NCBI GenBank assembly: GCA_963921825.1
Contig: OY997591.1
Location: 41,437,825 to 41,501,824 of the forward strand
DNA length: 64,000 bases
Reading direction: 5' to 3'
Origin: Erodium maritimum
Taxonomy: Eukaryota; Streptophyta; Magnoliopsida; Geraniales; Geraniaceae
Position 1 is the first letter of the stretch; each line of letters starts with the position of its first letter. Made by a program: the position numbers and the translations under genes. The notes below the pieces were generated by a model. The model made no database searches, was not told where the DNA came from, and saw nothing but the letters and a program-made list of their open reading frames with translations. Shown in pieces: positions 45,837-57,179 of this stretch.

Positions 45837-47618
45837 TAAAAACTAATGATTTAATACAAACTATGAACTAATTATAGCCATAGGATTACAATAAATGGAT
45901 GAATGAGATTAAACATCTCAATAATGGCATAGATGTAAATAAATAAAATTTTAAATACATTTAAGACTTTTGAAATGGGAATAAAAATTCTGATTTTTTT
46001 ACTACGCAATTACTGTAGCGTCACTATAGCGTTATTGTAGCAAATTAATTGTTTCATTTGGATGAACTGAATGTTTCATCTGATGTTTTCATATCTGAAA
46101 CAAGTGTTTCATTTGGTTGAATTGAATTTTCATTTGTTATTTTCCATACTTAAGAGTTTTATTTGCTACTTTCCAGATTTAAAAAGAGTTTGATTTTACT
46201 GAACCAAATGTTTCATTTGAAACTAATGTTTTCATATCTCATCGAACTCGATGTTTCATTTCGCTATATATGATATTTCATTTGAAACTAATGTTTCATT
46301 TTCACTATTTTGAAGTTTCATCTCATCGAACTCGATGTCTCATTTTGTTGAACTTGAAGTTTCATTTCGCTAAATATGATATTTTATTTGAAACTAATGT
46401 TTCATTCTCACTATTTTGAAGTTTCATCTCATCAAACTCAATGTTTTGCTTTGTGGAATCCCGTATTTCATTTGGCAGAACTCATTTTCGTGGATTGGTC
46501 TTTTGTTTTGTTGAGCTTGATATCTCAAACCGTAGAATTTGGTGTTTCATTCAGCGGAATGTGGAGTCTTATTTGACTCGTTTCAATTTCCTGAAACCTA
46601 TTGGACAGATACTGAAATCATACAAAAGTCAAAAATCATTACCCAAAAGTGCATCCAGGAATCAAGCATAAAATCAAAACAAAATTCCACAACGTACCAA
46701 AATTCCAAAACACAACCACAACCAACAAAATTTCCAAGAAACAGCTCCACAACGATCCACCATGTCAAAAAATCAAATTTGTTCTAAATACATATGTACA
46801 ACTAGATTCATGTTAAAGCAGCTTAAAAGAACATGACCATTCCTGAATCGCCCAAAAATTCTGAAACCAGTACAAGATCAAAAGAACTCAACTTTAAAAA
46901 TCGACCTCAAGCTTGAAACGGGATTGAAAGAGGTCAGGCCGAGATCTTGATTGTCGATCGTGTGCTTCTGTCCATCGTGGTTGGGAAGACGACCTCCGAC
47001 CATCAGCTTTGGAAACCAGTGGGGGATATTTGTGGTGGCGAGGCGAGGTGCGGTGGTGGCGAGACGAGGCGTGGTGGCGATGCTTCCCGTGTCACTGGCT
47101 TGAGGCGGAGGCGGTGCTTCCCGAGATGTTGAAACACACCAGCGACAACCGGTGAGGCGTGGTTCATCTCAACGGAAGAGAAACCGGCGATCAAACTCTC
47201 ACCGGCGTAGATCTACAAATCGCGACTTTAAGGGACGATAGAGGGCGTACAAGGAGCCGCCGCCACAACTCAGAAGGATTTCAGTCATGCTTGCGGAAGG
47301 GGTTGCTCAGATACGACGTAGAGAAGCGAGATATGGTGGCGTGCGGTGTGGTGGCGAGTCGAAGAAGAGAAGCTAATGTTTTGTTCAGAATGAAGTAGAA
47401 CTGGATTGTTCAGATATAGGGTTAGGTTAAAAAAAAGGGGAGAAATGACGTTAACAATAATGAGTCAAATATCGTAATAATAAGTAAATTTAAAAACAAA
47501 TTACACACCATGCCATTGATGGTGCTTTTAATCTATGTCGTTAAATTTTTTTGATCCAATAATTATATTTGGTCCTTAGTTTGTATTAAAAGTAATGGTT
47601 TTCATTGGATAGTAAGTC
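45836..47618. mobile_element. FB3: 1.8-kb element with imperfect terminal inverted repeats in (TA)n
   Basis: The left end has TTTAATACAAACTATGAAC; the right end, reversed, has TTTTAATACAAACTAAGGAC, extending with gaps for about 60 bp. Inside are a degenerate GTTTCATTT repeat (46048-46560) and a GC-rich stretch (46930-47400). No transposase is recognisable. Short frames in the GC-rich part (for example 46947-47132) are low-complexity Gly/Arg and do not look like a gene. Confidence 0.6.
46048..46560 (+). repeat. Degenerate GTTTCATTT repeat in FB3
   Basis: More than fifteen copies of GTTTCATTT or TTTCATCT variants at irregular spacing of about 20-40 bp, mixed with GAACTCGATGTT and TTGAAGTTTCAT. 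Confidence 0.75.
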
Positions 47619-47635
47619 TATATATATATATATAT
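47619..47635. repeat. (TA)n between FB3 and FB4
   Basis: About eight TA units. Confidence 0.9.
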
Positions 47636-48288
47636 GGAAGGTTTCTGCTACGAACTCAATTCCAAATACGAACTGTGCGGGCCTATTTAGATCATAGATG
47701 GGATTAAATTAATATGACACGTGGCAGAATCTTGGATTGTGCATTTATTTTTTTCCCAATTTAGATAATTTAACCATTCCCGTTTCGTTTTAACTCCGAT
47801 TTTTTTTATTCTTGCATCATTATTTTTATTTTTCCAAGATCTATCTATAGAGATGCATATTGAATGTATTTGGAGTACGGAAAATCAAAATTGGAAAAGT
47901 TTGACGTAATGTGAATCGGATGACCATAAAAAATGTAAATCTGTATAAATAAAACGTAAGTATGAGGAAATAAAATGTAATTACATTATATTTATACATA
48001 TTTACATTTTCTATGCTCATCAGATTCACATTACGTCAAACTTTTCCAATTTTGATTTCCTGTGCTTTAAATATATTCAATATGCATCTCTCTAGATAGA
48101 TCTTGGAAAAATAAAAATAATGGTGCAAGAATATAAAAAATCGGAGTTAAAACGAAGCGAGTATGATTAAATTAGCGAACTTGAGAAAAAAAATAAATGC
48201 ACAATCCAAGATTATGCCACATGTTATGTGCGATCCAATTTAGTAGTTCGTAGATCACACGCTAATTAGTAGTTCGCACATGAAACCA

Positions 48289-48292
<4 letters not shown>
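47636..48292. mobile_element. Foldback element FB4 in (TA)n
   Basis: About 657 bp with two inverted arms of about 310 bp. Shared blocks include AATCTTGGATTGTGCATTTA, CGTTTTAACTCCGATTTTTT, GATGCATATTGAAT and GGAAAAGTTTGACGTAATGT. The centre is a short TACATTATATTTATACATAT spacer. It resembles FB1 arms in AACTCCGATTT, TCTTGC and GCATATTGAATAT, so FB1 and FB4 are one superfamily. No ORF. Confidence 0.9.

Positions 48293-48328
<36 letters not shown>
48293..48328. repeat. (TA)n right of FB4
   Basis: About 17 TA units close the FB1-FB4 chain. Confidence 0.9.
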
Positions 48329-48332
<4 letters not shown>

Positions 48333-48498
48333 GTATCACCATTTATTTAGAAGGGCTCTCTACTCATTACACTATTTCAACATCCCTAATTCCACACCTT
48401 TATTCTTTCAAAGAAAAATAGAATATATTATAAAGGAACAAAACTTGAGAAAGGAACATATGCTTCTATGGTAGTGAGAAATATTTTGGTTTTTAACA
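48329..48498. other. Unassigned AT-rich flank
   Basis: No motif recognised; it is the left flank of the retrocopy. Confidence 0.3.
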
Positions 48499-48513
48499 TA
48501 TGCTTTCAAAAGA
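48499..48513. repeat. 15-bp direct repeat, left (probable TSD)
   Basis: TATGCTTTCAAAAGA, repeated exactly at 49933-49947. Confidence 0.7.
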
Positions 48514-49932
48514 TTGTTTTTGAAACGGGAAAGAAGTAGTATTACGATAAAGTCGTGCTTACAAGGAGGGACCTAACAGTCCCGGATACCAGCTTTTGTC
48601 CCAATCGGCCGTAGCCCATCAGGCGCACATGGTTTCATACGTATAGTCCGCTTTTTATAGCAGATCTGAACACAAGAGTTCCTCGATCCAACATTTCTAA
48701 TTGAATGTAAATAACGATATGAAATCTACCTAGCCAATATTTTATTCGTCCTAAAGCAATAAAAGTAGGTTGAAAAGGAGCCTTTACTGCGGATTCCCCG
48801 AGACCTCCTGGCTGCAGGTGTCTCGGGTCTGTGGGTATAGGCCCCAGACGGTCCTTCCCACCCCCGCCTTGGAGGATCATTCACCCCCCGGGAGGTGAGA
48901 ACCCCCGGGCTGACTTCTATTTCCTGTTCCTGCGCAGTAGTGGGCGGCTCCAGCGAAGGCTCCTGTGGTGTCTCCCGTGTTTTCTCCCGGGACGATGGCT
49001 TATGACCCGTCTTGATCACCCTATGTCTGGGTCCAATGGAGGTAGTGAATCTCAGGATCCCTCTACGAGCCAGAGTACAGTCCTTCAAGTCTCCCAGCCT
49101 AGGGTCAGGTGACCATTTCCTGGTGTCTATCTTTCTCTGTGGTCTAAGCCGGCCAGACGCCCCCCATTCCGGTTGACTTCCACTGGGTTCCGAGCACGGT
49201 CCCAGGCAGGACTATCACAATTCCCCATGGCTGTATAATCACTAGGGGTAGCAGTGGTCGTACGGGGTGCATGCATGCTAGGGTTCGGGAGTACCCTAGG
49301 GGTTTCATGTACCCTAGGGTTTATGACTTCCCCCAGATATATTGGCCGCATGGGGCGACCAAAACCTAGCTGATATTCGGGCGGCCAAGGCAGACGCTGG
49401 TCTTGTTCCCGCCTATACATGTAAGGATCAAAGCTCGACGGTGGGAGGCCGGAAGCCAGATCCCAGCCTTGCGGTCCTTCCCAGTGCGTCCACCGGTACC
49501 GGTCCGGTTGAATGTGTTGATTCCAATAGCGACCTTCAGCGGGACGATCTGGTTCCATCTGCGGCGCTCCAATCCAGAACGGGAACGACCACCTCGTATC
49601 CCGAGGTGATCCATTCATGAGCCACCCGTCACGGCCGGGCATGGCCGCCGGGGGCCTGGGCTGGTCATGCATGCAGGGACGAGTCCAGGCAAGGAGCTCC
49701 AGCGCCCACAGTCCTCTAGGGGTCGAGTCGTGATGGTGATGATGCGGCGGGATCATGACTGCGACAAGAGAGCGTATGTGATTGGTATGACAGGGACGAC
49801 GCGATCAAAGGGGTGGGTATTGACGGAGACGATCGGCGTGATAGTGAGCCGGTGGGAGGCTGCGGCAACGACGAACCTGGACGGCTAGAATAGAGAGAAA
49901 CTCTGGTGGTTAGGGTAGACGAGAGCTTTTTC
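48514..49932 (-). pseudogene. Probable processed retrocopy of an unknown proline-rich protein mRNA
   Basis: I do not recognise the protein. On the minus strand the insert begins with a 5'UTR-like pyrimidine-rich leader (49932 to 49757), then an ATG (49756) opening MIPPHHHHHDSTPRGLWALE. The 209-codon frame is rich in Pro, Arg, Trp and His (EGPQGWDLASGLPPSSFDPY, RREQDQRLPWPPEYQLGFGR) and stops at 49127. Near 49140 coding-like sequence continues in another frame (RKWSPDPRLGDLKD, then KPSSREKTRETPQEPSLEPP) to about 48726, so one frameshift probably split it. No intron signals are seen. The 15-bp direct repeats and an A-rich end at the left are consistent with LINE-mediated retroposition. It may instead be an ordinary gene fragment. 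Confidence 0.5.
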
Positions 49933-49947
49933 TATGCTTTCAAAAGA
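49933..49947. repeat. 15-bp direct repeat, right (probable TSD)
   Basis: TATGCTTTCAAAAGA, partner of 48499-48513. Confidence 0.7.
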
Positions 49948-49979
49948 AAGTTCCAGGTATTGTTACTTTTCTGTCATTT

Positions 49980-50660
49980 AATTTTTTTCGATCAATAAGG
50001 CAATACATTAAAGCCCCAATACATTAAAGCCCTCTTATGAGGTAGAAGAGGAAAACAGACAAAAGCCATGCTAAAGGCTAAAAAAGACACCAAGATCCTC
50101 CCACAAGATATAGGAGGACCGAAGCAAATCCGAAAAAACAACGTTCCAACAAAAATACTTGTATCACCAACAACATCTGAACAGAATCAGTCTGCCCCTC
50201 AAGCTTCACTCTCCTCTTCTTCATGTCGCTTCTGCAAGCTCAAAGATCAAAGGACGACCCCCTGCTTCATTCAGCAACATTCAGGAGCTTGGTTTCCTTT
50301 CTCGACAACACTCACAGCTGATCTTCTTTTCTTTGGCTGATTGTTTATTGCTGATTGATTCTGTTCAGATGTTGTTGGTGTTTATTGTTTTTTTTTCGGA
50401 TTTGTGCATGCATTATCAACATGTATGACAAAGTTATCTAGAGAAGAAAAGACAAGTGCTCATGCTCTGAAGGAATCTTTTGAACATCACAAAGATTAAA
50501 CATATAATCAAGTTCTACGGCACTGCTTGCATTTTCTTTTCACAGGGAAGGGGCAGAACTAAGCTTTACAATATCACAGATGATAATGTTTGTGAACCAC
50601 ATAATCTGCTTTCTATGTTAAGCTTTTTCTGTTTCAACAGTTTGTAGATATAGTACTCTA
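49980..50660 (-). mobile_element. Possible non-LTR retrotransposon 3' tail
   Basis: The minus strand ends TTATTGATCGAAAAAAATT near 49985, a short A-tail after a TTGATCG context, like plant LINE 3' ends. Upstream the sequence is UTR-like without RT motifs. The right limit is uncertain. Confidence 0.3.
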
Positions 50661-50667
50661 ATTACAG

Positions 50668-51430
50668 ATTTTTTTTTCGAAAAGAAAGATTCATTAATAA
50701 CTTAATAAATCTTACATATCGAATACATACAAAACCTATCAAGTGTTGCGTCCACCGATCATTCTTGGGACCCCAAGGGACAACCAATGAGATGAATAAT
50801 TCTCGAGACGGGCGACACATCGCAAAGATAACAACTACTACCAGGTCGGCCTTCCTTATCAACTCTCTGGAGAGATCCTTCGATAAAGAGTCCTGACCGG
50901 ACACGCCACTAGATGCAGCAGCCACACCTACCGGATATATGATATTCCGACAGAGAGGACAAACAAAAACCTAATAAACAAAGAACTATATATACAACAA
51001 AATAACCAACGACGACAAAGGAACTACTCGCGACCGGCCTCTGATGTCTAGGCTTGGGATCGAGGCGAGGTGGACGGCGTCGGCGGAAGCAGATCCGATC
51101 CACTAAGGGTTGGTGCACGGGACTGGTCGGGTAAACGCGAAGAGTAGGAGTATATCTGAACGACTTCAACTACGGTGTTCCGACGGAAGCTGGGTGCTGA
51201 TCTGACCACCTGGCCGGAGGAAGAGCGTGGAGAAGAGGCTCGTTCGGGGGTAGTTGGGTTGTAGTCGTTGGGGTCTGACTTCGGAGGGGGAAAGTAGTCG
51301 GTCTGCCTTGATCATCGCCGGTGAAAAAGGGCAGAAAGGAGGTGGGCGGTGGCCGGTAAATCTACTGACTGTGGGGCCAGCTCTGGTCGTCGAGGGGGTC
51401 GGAGCTGATCGGATGGTGACGTATCTGGTC
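50668..51430 (-). mobile_element. Possible LINE or SINE 3' end with A-tail
   Basis: The minus strand ends ATGAATCTTTCTTTTCG followed by nine A, a common plant LINE tail form. The 87-codon frame 50662-50925 runs through this tail and is not credible as a gene. No endonuclease or RT domain remains. The 5' limit is uncertain. Confidence 0.4.
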
Positions 51431-51585
51431 GTGGGGAAGGTGGGGGAGTTGAAACTGCAGAATTGTCTGAGCCTCGGGGCGGATCTGTGCCTTCAGACTT
51501 CCGATGAAGTTCGAGATGAAAAATTCTTCAGAGAGATTTGGGTAGCGAGTCATCACCAGAACTTTAAGTTCGCCGAACTTGAGCT
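51430..51585 (-). pseudogene. Gypsy gag fragment of another lineage
   Basis: The minus strand reads ELKVLVMTRYPNLSEEFFIS then NFIGSLKAQIRP. This matches the conserved end of a Ty3/gypsy gag capsid domain (RYPxLSEEFFISxFIGGLK), different from E1 and E3 gag. About 45 codons remain; it abuts LTR K at 51586. Confidence 0.6.
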
Positions 51586-51636
51586 TGTCACGCCCCAATT
51601 TCAGGAAACCGAACTCGGGACGCGAACGTTTTAAAA
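51586..51636 (-). mobile_element. Gypsy LTR K, end fragment
   Basis: TGTCACGCCCCAATTTCAGG to CGAACGTTTTAAAAG is the reversed LTR terminus. GAGCT (51581-51585) would be the left TSD if K is a solo LTR. Confidence 0.75.
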
Positions 51637-51852
51637 GCCTAGATCGTATAACAAATCCAAACATGTACTGCGGCGTATCCACCTCATCAGATAAATACTG
51701 AACTGAGGTGAAGTGAAGATAACCGATATTGCAACAGATGATAACATAGCCAACCCTTTGACTAAGGCAGTGTCACTGCCTGAACATGTTAGACATGTAA
51801 AGTCGATGGGGACATATTGGAGTTTAGATTGGAACTAGGGCAAGTGGGAGAT
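51637..51852 (+). pseudogene. Copia pol C-terminus and PPT
   Basis: Reads YNKSKHVLRRIHLIR, then EVKITDIATDDNIANPLTKA and VRHVKSMGTYWSLDW with a stop. This is the standard copia RNase H tail, followed by PPT CAAGTGGGAGAT. Two early stops (TGA near 51698 and 51707) are present. It is the only internal part left of this element. Confidence 0.85.
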
Positions 51853-53539
51853 TGTTAGTCTTAGTGCCCGTAGTTCAATCCTAAATGTCCAAATGTACAT
51901 ATCGTCGTTAGCAATAAAATTAAAGCGGCTTTATATTACTTATGGGTTGGAGTAATATATCGACGTGTGCTCTGATCTATGCCCACCATGCGAATAGAAC
52001 CATAGATCGAGATAGATCACACTCGATGGGTCCCTAGTCAACAAAGATTCACTAGAAGCGACTAGTATGAAAGATGGCTCTTTATGGCTTACGTTCTGTT
52101 AGTCATTGGAATGGGATTCCGGAGTCTGATCATAGATATCATGTGGGACATGATATTGGACGACCCGCCCTGAATATGTGCCATAGATTAAGTCATGAAC
52201 ATATTCAGTGTCGTAGCTTGTCATGTATCCTTAGACCAAGGAGTCTTTGTGATCGCTATGTAGTCAACAACTGAGTTTGACCTGAGCCTAACGTTGTCCG
52301 TAACAGGGCTTCCATAACGGCCAGGATTGGCTTGGGGACGGGCTACATGAGTGACACGAAAGACGGCTAAGGGATTTATCCCTCATACTAAGGTATGGGA
52401 AAGATATCGGTTCTCGGCCGCTTGATCGAGAGTGACTGAAAGAATAGCATGGCCATGCACATGATAGTGGGTATCATATCTTCAGTCATCTCACATATCA
52501 AGGAACGGTGATTGAGAATAATAAGGATGACGGCTCTATGCCTTATCTCAATCAGGATATCGGAGATAAAAGGATAATGACAGGGACGACGGAAAGGTTA
52601 GAATCGACAGGGTCGATTCGTTATGTAGTGTCAGGCAATACTAAAGTCTCGTTAGTTGCCACTTAAATAGGATCAAGTAAAATGGGATTTTACGTTGATC
52701 TATTGACATGCATAAACCTAAGGGTCACACCGGAGGATGAAACTCATTGACACATTTATGGAGAATGGCCAAAAGGGAGTTGTCTCGGGACATGACCAAA
52801 ACTGGGTTTTGGGTCATGTTCCCGTAAGTGAATAGGACTTTACGGATCGAGACAAGGCTTGGAGTCTTGGGATTGATCGCGTCGGATAATCTTGGACATT
52901 TCCGGTATGGAAGGCATGGAGGCGATGAGCGAATCACGGGACCTCGTTGGAAATGGCCACGGGCCATGTTCTAAGAGGCCCATGAAAGGCCCATGCAACC
53001 AAGGCCCATGCAACTAATTGATCAAGTCTTGATTAATTAGTACTAAGTAAGCAAGACAAGGATTAAGGTGTTGGTGATTCACCACCTAACCCAATCTTGT
53101 CTTGCCATACTTTGTCCTATTTACACCTTACTTGACACCATACTTGTCCCATGCCTTTAGTTGGACAAGTATGAGTTTTGTTATGTTTAAGTCATCTTTT
53201 TTCAACATAACAAACACAAGACAAGAATAGGAAACACATTTTCTCTCCCTCTTCCATGGCCATTTCGGGTTTGGCTAGTTTCCACCTCCATTTTTGTGTT
53301 CTTGAGTCCTCAAAGAGAAGAATTACGTGGCTTTAATTCCCATGTGGATACGTAGGCGTCTTGGAGACTCAAGTCAATCATTCGTTAACCGGTGTTCTTG
53401 TTTTGGTAAGAGATAGTGCTGATTTTTCTCTTGTGAATCCATTCTTTGTTAGTTGTTTCATGGTTTTAATCGTCTCTTGGTTTTTATTGATTTTCCGCTG
53501 CGAGTTGGTTCATCTCCAACCCTACCTCGAGACCCAACA
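51853..53539 (+). mobile_element. Copia 3' LTR, same family as the solo LTR at 9430
   Basis: 1687 bp, TGTTAGTCTTAG to GAGACCCAACA, near-identical along its length to 9430-11102 with a few small indels. It directly follows a PPT, so it is a true 3' LTR of a 5'-truncated element inside gypsy LTR K. Confidence 0.92.
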
Positions 53540-55158
53540 CTACGATCCCGTATCATGCATTCTAATATTCAATAATCTACTCAACCCACGACACCCCGGT
53601 GTCACATGCAATTCTACTGTTAACTTTCCCTAGTCAGGGCCGAGATCCGGCTACTTTTCCCTACCTTGTGCGTGTTCTCCCAAAAGCCAAACCACGAGCT
53701 CCGGTGATGATCCCAGCCAGTCACCCAGCTTTCCCTTGCCTCAGTCCGTGGCACGATCTAAAAGAACACAATTTAAAGGCACTTAACCACTTGCAGGAAT
53801 AAACTGAAAATCATTAAACTCGATGCCCAAACTTAACCCCGACAATGTCGATCACTCCCAAACTTCCCAATTACTCGACGTTGTCGATAAAGGACCCGTA
53901 AAGGCCCGATTCGCCCGACATGGCGAATCTGCCCGGGTTTTGTAAATTGCCTTCTGGGGCTCCAAAAGCCCCCATTTTCGTTTCTACGGTCTTAGAATAG
54001 TTCAAGGAACCCAATGCACTTGAAGGAATCGAATTCCGACTTCCGAGTCAATTAATTAACGTTTAAAGTTTCTAAACCCGATAAATTACAACTTCTCCAA
54101 TTTAATTCCAATTTTCGATTCGGTTAAGGATAAATGGTCCGGGGAACGTTTTAAACCACCCGAAACACAAAACCCGATCACCCGAGCACGTGGGCCCCAC
54201 CAACCCACTTGGCCGAGAGCCCCTAGTGCTTAAATGAGGCTCGGCCACCATGGTGGTGGCCGGCCCTAGCTCCGGCCAGCCACCTCCTATGGTGGCCGGC
54301 CACCCTCCATGGTGGCCGGGGCTTTTCCCGAGCCCCCGGTCGCCGTAAAACGTCCAAACAAACCTCCAACACCTCCAAAACGTCTCCAACAATTACCCCA
54401 ACATCAAAACCACCTCAAACTAATAGTTTTACAAAAACCTAACTTCCAAAATTAATCAAAACGAGAATCGGTTCGGTGTATACCGTAGAGGAGAACGAGG
54501 GGAACGAGATTGCTCCTTGCCTTGAGACGATCCAAAGGTTGGATATGACGTGAATAGTGCCCAAACCCTAGCTTTCTCTCTTCCTTCTTCTCCTTCTCTC
54601 CCTTTCTTCTCTCTTCTTTCTCTTTCTAAAACACTAACTCACTTTCCTTTTTTTTTCTTTTTTTTTTAAATGTGGCCGGCCACCCTTAAGGGTGTGGTCT
54701 TCCTTTTCCCCCCAAAACTAACACCACCACTTGTTTGACAAGTGGCAAGGTGGGTCCCACACCTTTTGGAAAATATCTACTAGCTAAAATCCAATCAGAT
54801 TCGCGAAAATCGGATGTTTCGGGCCCCGAACGGCCACTTTTTCCCAAAAATTACAAAACTTGGCGGGCCACAAGGAAACGGCTCAACTAAGACCGCTGCG
54901 ACGACGGCTAAGCTTTTTGGATCCAAAACGGTCCTCGAATGGACCAAAACGTCGCTCGGTTGACTTTTCCAGCGAAAAGTCAACATTTCCCAAATTGATC
55001 AGAAAGTTTCCCTGAGTCCCCCGGAACTCACTTTGGTCAATAACGGGGTCAAATTAAGTCCGGTATGACACTCGGGGTCATTTTAGGTTCACTTAACTGT
55101 CAGTCTTAAAAAATTCAAATTTTCCTGTTTTTCGCAGGTTTGACTAGCGTTGACCGGG
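53540..55158 (-). mobile_element. Gypsy LTR K, U3-R part
   Basis: Reverse-oriented LTR of the E1/E2 type, from the GTGTCACATGC hairpin region to GCGTTGACCGGG, where E3 interrupts it. E2 (28603) continues GAGTGGTTATTACA at this point. About 1.5 kb between the two K parts is missing at the copia insertion. Confidence 0.85.
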
Positions 55159-55326
55159 TGTAAAACCCGCTTTTTAAAAAAAAAGGGTTTTCTTTTGTAA
55201 TTAGAATCGTCGGGTTAGGTTTGCGCAATAAGTGGTGTTGTAAAAAAAAAATTGACTTGGGCTGGACCGGACTGACCCGGCCCGAGTCAGAACCGGCCCA
55301 AGTGCTGACCCGGCCCAAGCCCGGGC

Positions 55327-55334
55327 TATATAAG
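55327..55334 (+). promoter_or_regulatory. Probable TATA box of the E3 LTR
   Basis: TATATAAG in a GGGC...CCGAAAC context; the same at 61401 in the 3' LTR. Transcription would start about 30 bp downstream. Confidence 0.7.
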
Positions 55335-57179
55335 CCGAAACTAGGGTTTGGCTGCCCCATTTTCCTCCCTTCTTCTTCGCAGCCCCCACGCCGACCTCCC
55401 TCCTCTGGCCCCACGACCACGCCGCCCTCGCCGGCGACACCTCCGGCCAGCTACTCCCACCCTCGTCCCCACGCATCTCCGACCTCCCAACCCCGTCCTC
55501 CCTCACTCCTTCCTCTCCGTCTTCTTCGAACCCCGTCCGACCTCCTCCCTCACCTCCGTCCGATTCTCCGACCGCGCCGCCCCCGTCTCCTTGCCCCTCA
55601 TCTCCGTCCAGCCACCACCGAGCCCTCTCTGTCCAGCCACCACCGAGCCCTCGCCGCCACGCCCTCTCTGTCCAGCCACCACCGGGTCCCGATCCTCTCG
55701 TCCCCGCTCAGAAAAGCTCGCCTGGGCCACCGTTTTTGACCCCGAGCTCCTTCTCCCTCCTCACGCCGTCGCCGGCGTCACTCCGACCTCCCTTTCTCCT
55801 CGGGTCCGTCCAGATCTGACACGGGCGCGAAGCCGCCGTGTCCCGCCGCATTCGGCCGACACCACCGTCCCTTTCTCTACGGTGAGGCCCCGGCCGACGT
55901 CGCCCTCGCCGGCGGCCGGTCGGTTCGAAACCCGATTTTTCTTCCCGTTGTCTTCCTTTTTCCGAACTGCTTTGGGTCTGTTTTTTTTATTGGAACGGTC
56001 TTGTTGATCTGGACTCGACTTTTCGAGATGTAAAAAGGGAAAATGGAAAGGAAGTGTTGAAACCGTTAGGGTTTTGAGTTGTTTTGGATGGAAACGTTAT
56101 CTGTTAAACCTGCTAAGAATGCGTTTAATTTTTGGAACTAATTTTGAATTGAAAAGGGAATTAATTGAATCAAAATCAGATTATAATAAAAGATGGTTTC
56201 GGATCTGTTTTGGTTGGAATCAAATCAAGGTTTTGAAAAGAAAAGAACCCTAAAATGAAAAATCAGTTTTAAGGAAAAGGATTTGAAATAAAATGGAATT
56301 AACGTCAATTTGGTTTGAATAACGGTTTCGAGTCGAGGAGTTTTGTGAAAACAAATTTGTAGGAAATTGAACTAAAACGACTTGGGTTTTAAAAAGGAAT
56401 TAAAAGGAAAAATCATATTTGATTTAAAATGGGCCTTGAACTGTGGAGCGTGGAACGAATAATCGGGCTGTTGAAACGGACTTAGGATGGGTCTAACAAC
56501 GGAACGCGGAATCGGTGCCTCGGGAGCCGTGTCTCGAAATCCATACCGGGTTTTGTGCTCGGGGCTCGAGTACTCGAACCCGATTCGTCGTAACCCCGCT
56601 TTTAGCACGTCCGAGTTTAAAAGACAACTATCGGTTTTAATTTGGACAAATCGTAACCACTAAGTTAACATCGGTACCGTTCTAATTTATGGCTTTCGTG
56701 TTATCTTTAGCGTCCGGCTTCGATCGAAGTGAAGCCCGGAGGTAGCGAGCCAGAACGTCAGCAGCTAGGAAATGTAGCGGGTGTTCTTCGCTTGAGGTAG
56801 GGAAAAGTAGCCGGATCTCGGCCCTGACTGGGGAAAGTTAACGGTAGAATTGCATGTGACACCGGGGTGTCGTGGGTCGAATAGGTTTATCTGAATATTA
56901 GAAATGCATGATACGCGAGTGTAGCGTTTGTTAGAAAGGCATGCTACGGGAACTTGGTAGTTACTGGAAATGCATGTGACACTTAGTAGTGTCGTAGGAA
57001 CAGAGAACTTAGCGTTAATTGAATTACTGGAGGCATATGACCATGCCCGGAGGTTGATTGCGAACTTATCGATATTAGGAGTACTGGAGGCATATGACCA
57101 TGCCCGGAGGTTGTTTGTGAAACTAGTGATCTTAGGACTGTTGGAGGCATCGATTATGCCGGAGGTTGTTGTGCGTTAT

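Noticed and set aside
46947..47400. Captured gene in the GC-rich part of FB3
   Set aside because: Short Gly/Arg frames with stops and no recognisable domain; evidence too weak.
48540..48660. Organelle-derived insert (conserved-looking GC block)
   Set aside because: I could not match it to a plastid or mitochondrial gene; kept as part of the retrocopy 3' region.
50662..50925. 87-codon frame
   Set aside because: It ends by reading a poly(A) tail region (SFRKKN); better explained as a non-LTR 3' end.
55221..56007. 172- and 219-codon Pro-rich frames, repeated at 61331-62042
   Set aside because: Inside the E3 LTR downstream of the TATA box; composition artefact, with a 39-bp repeat length difference between copies.
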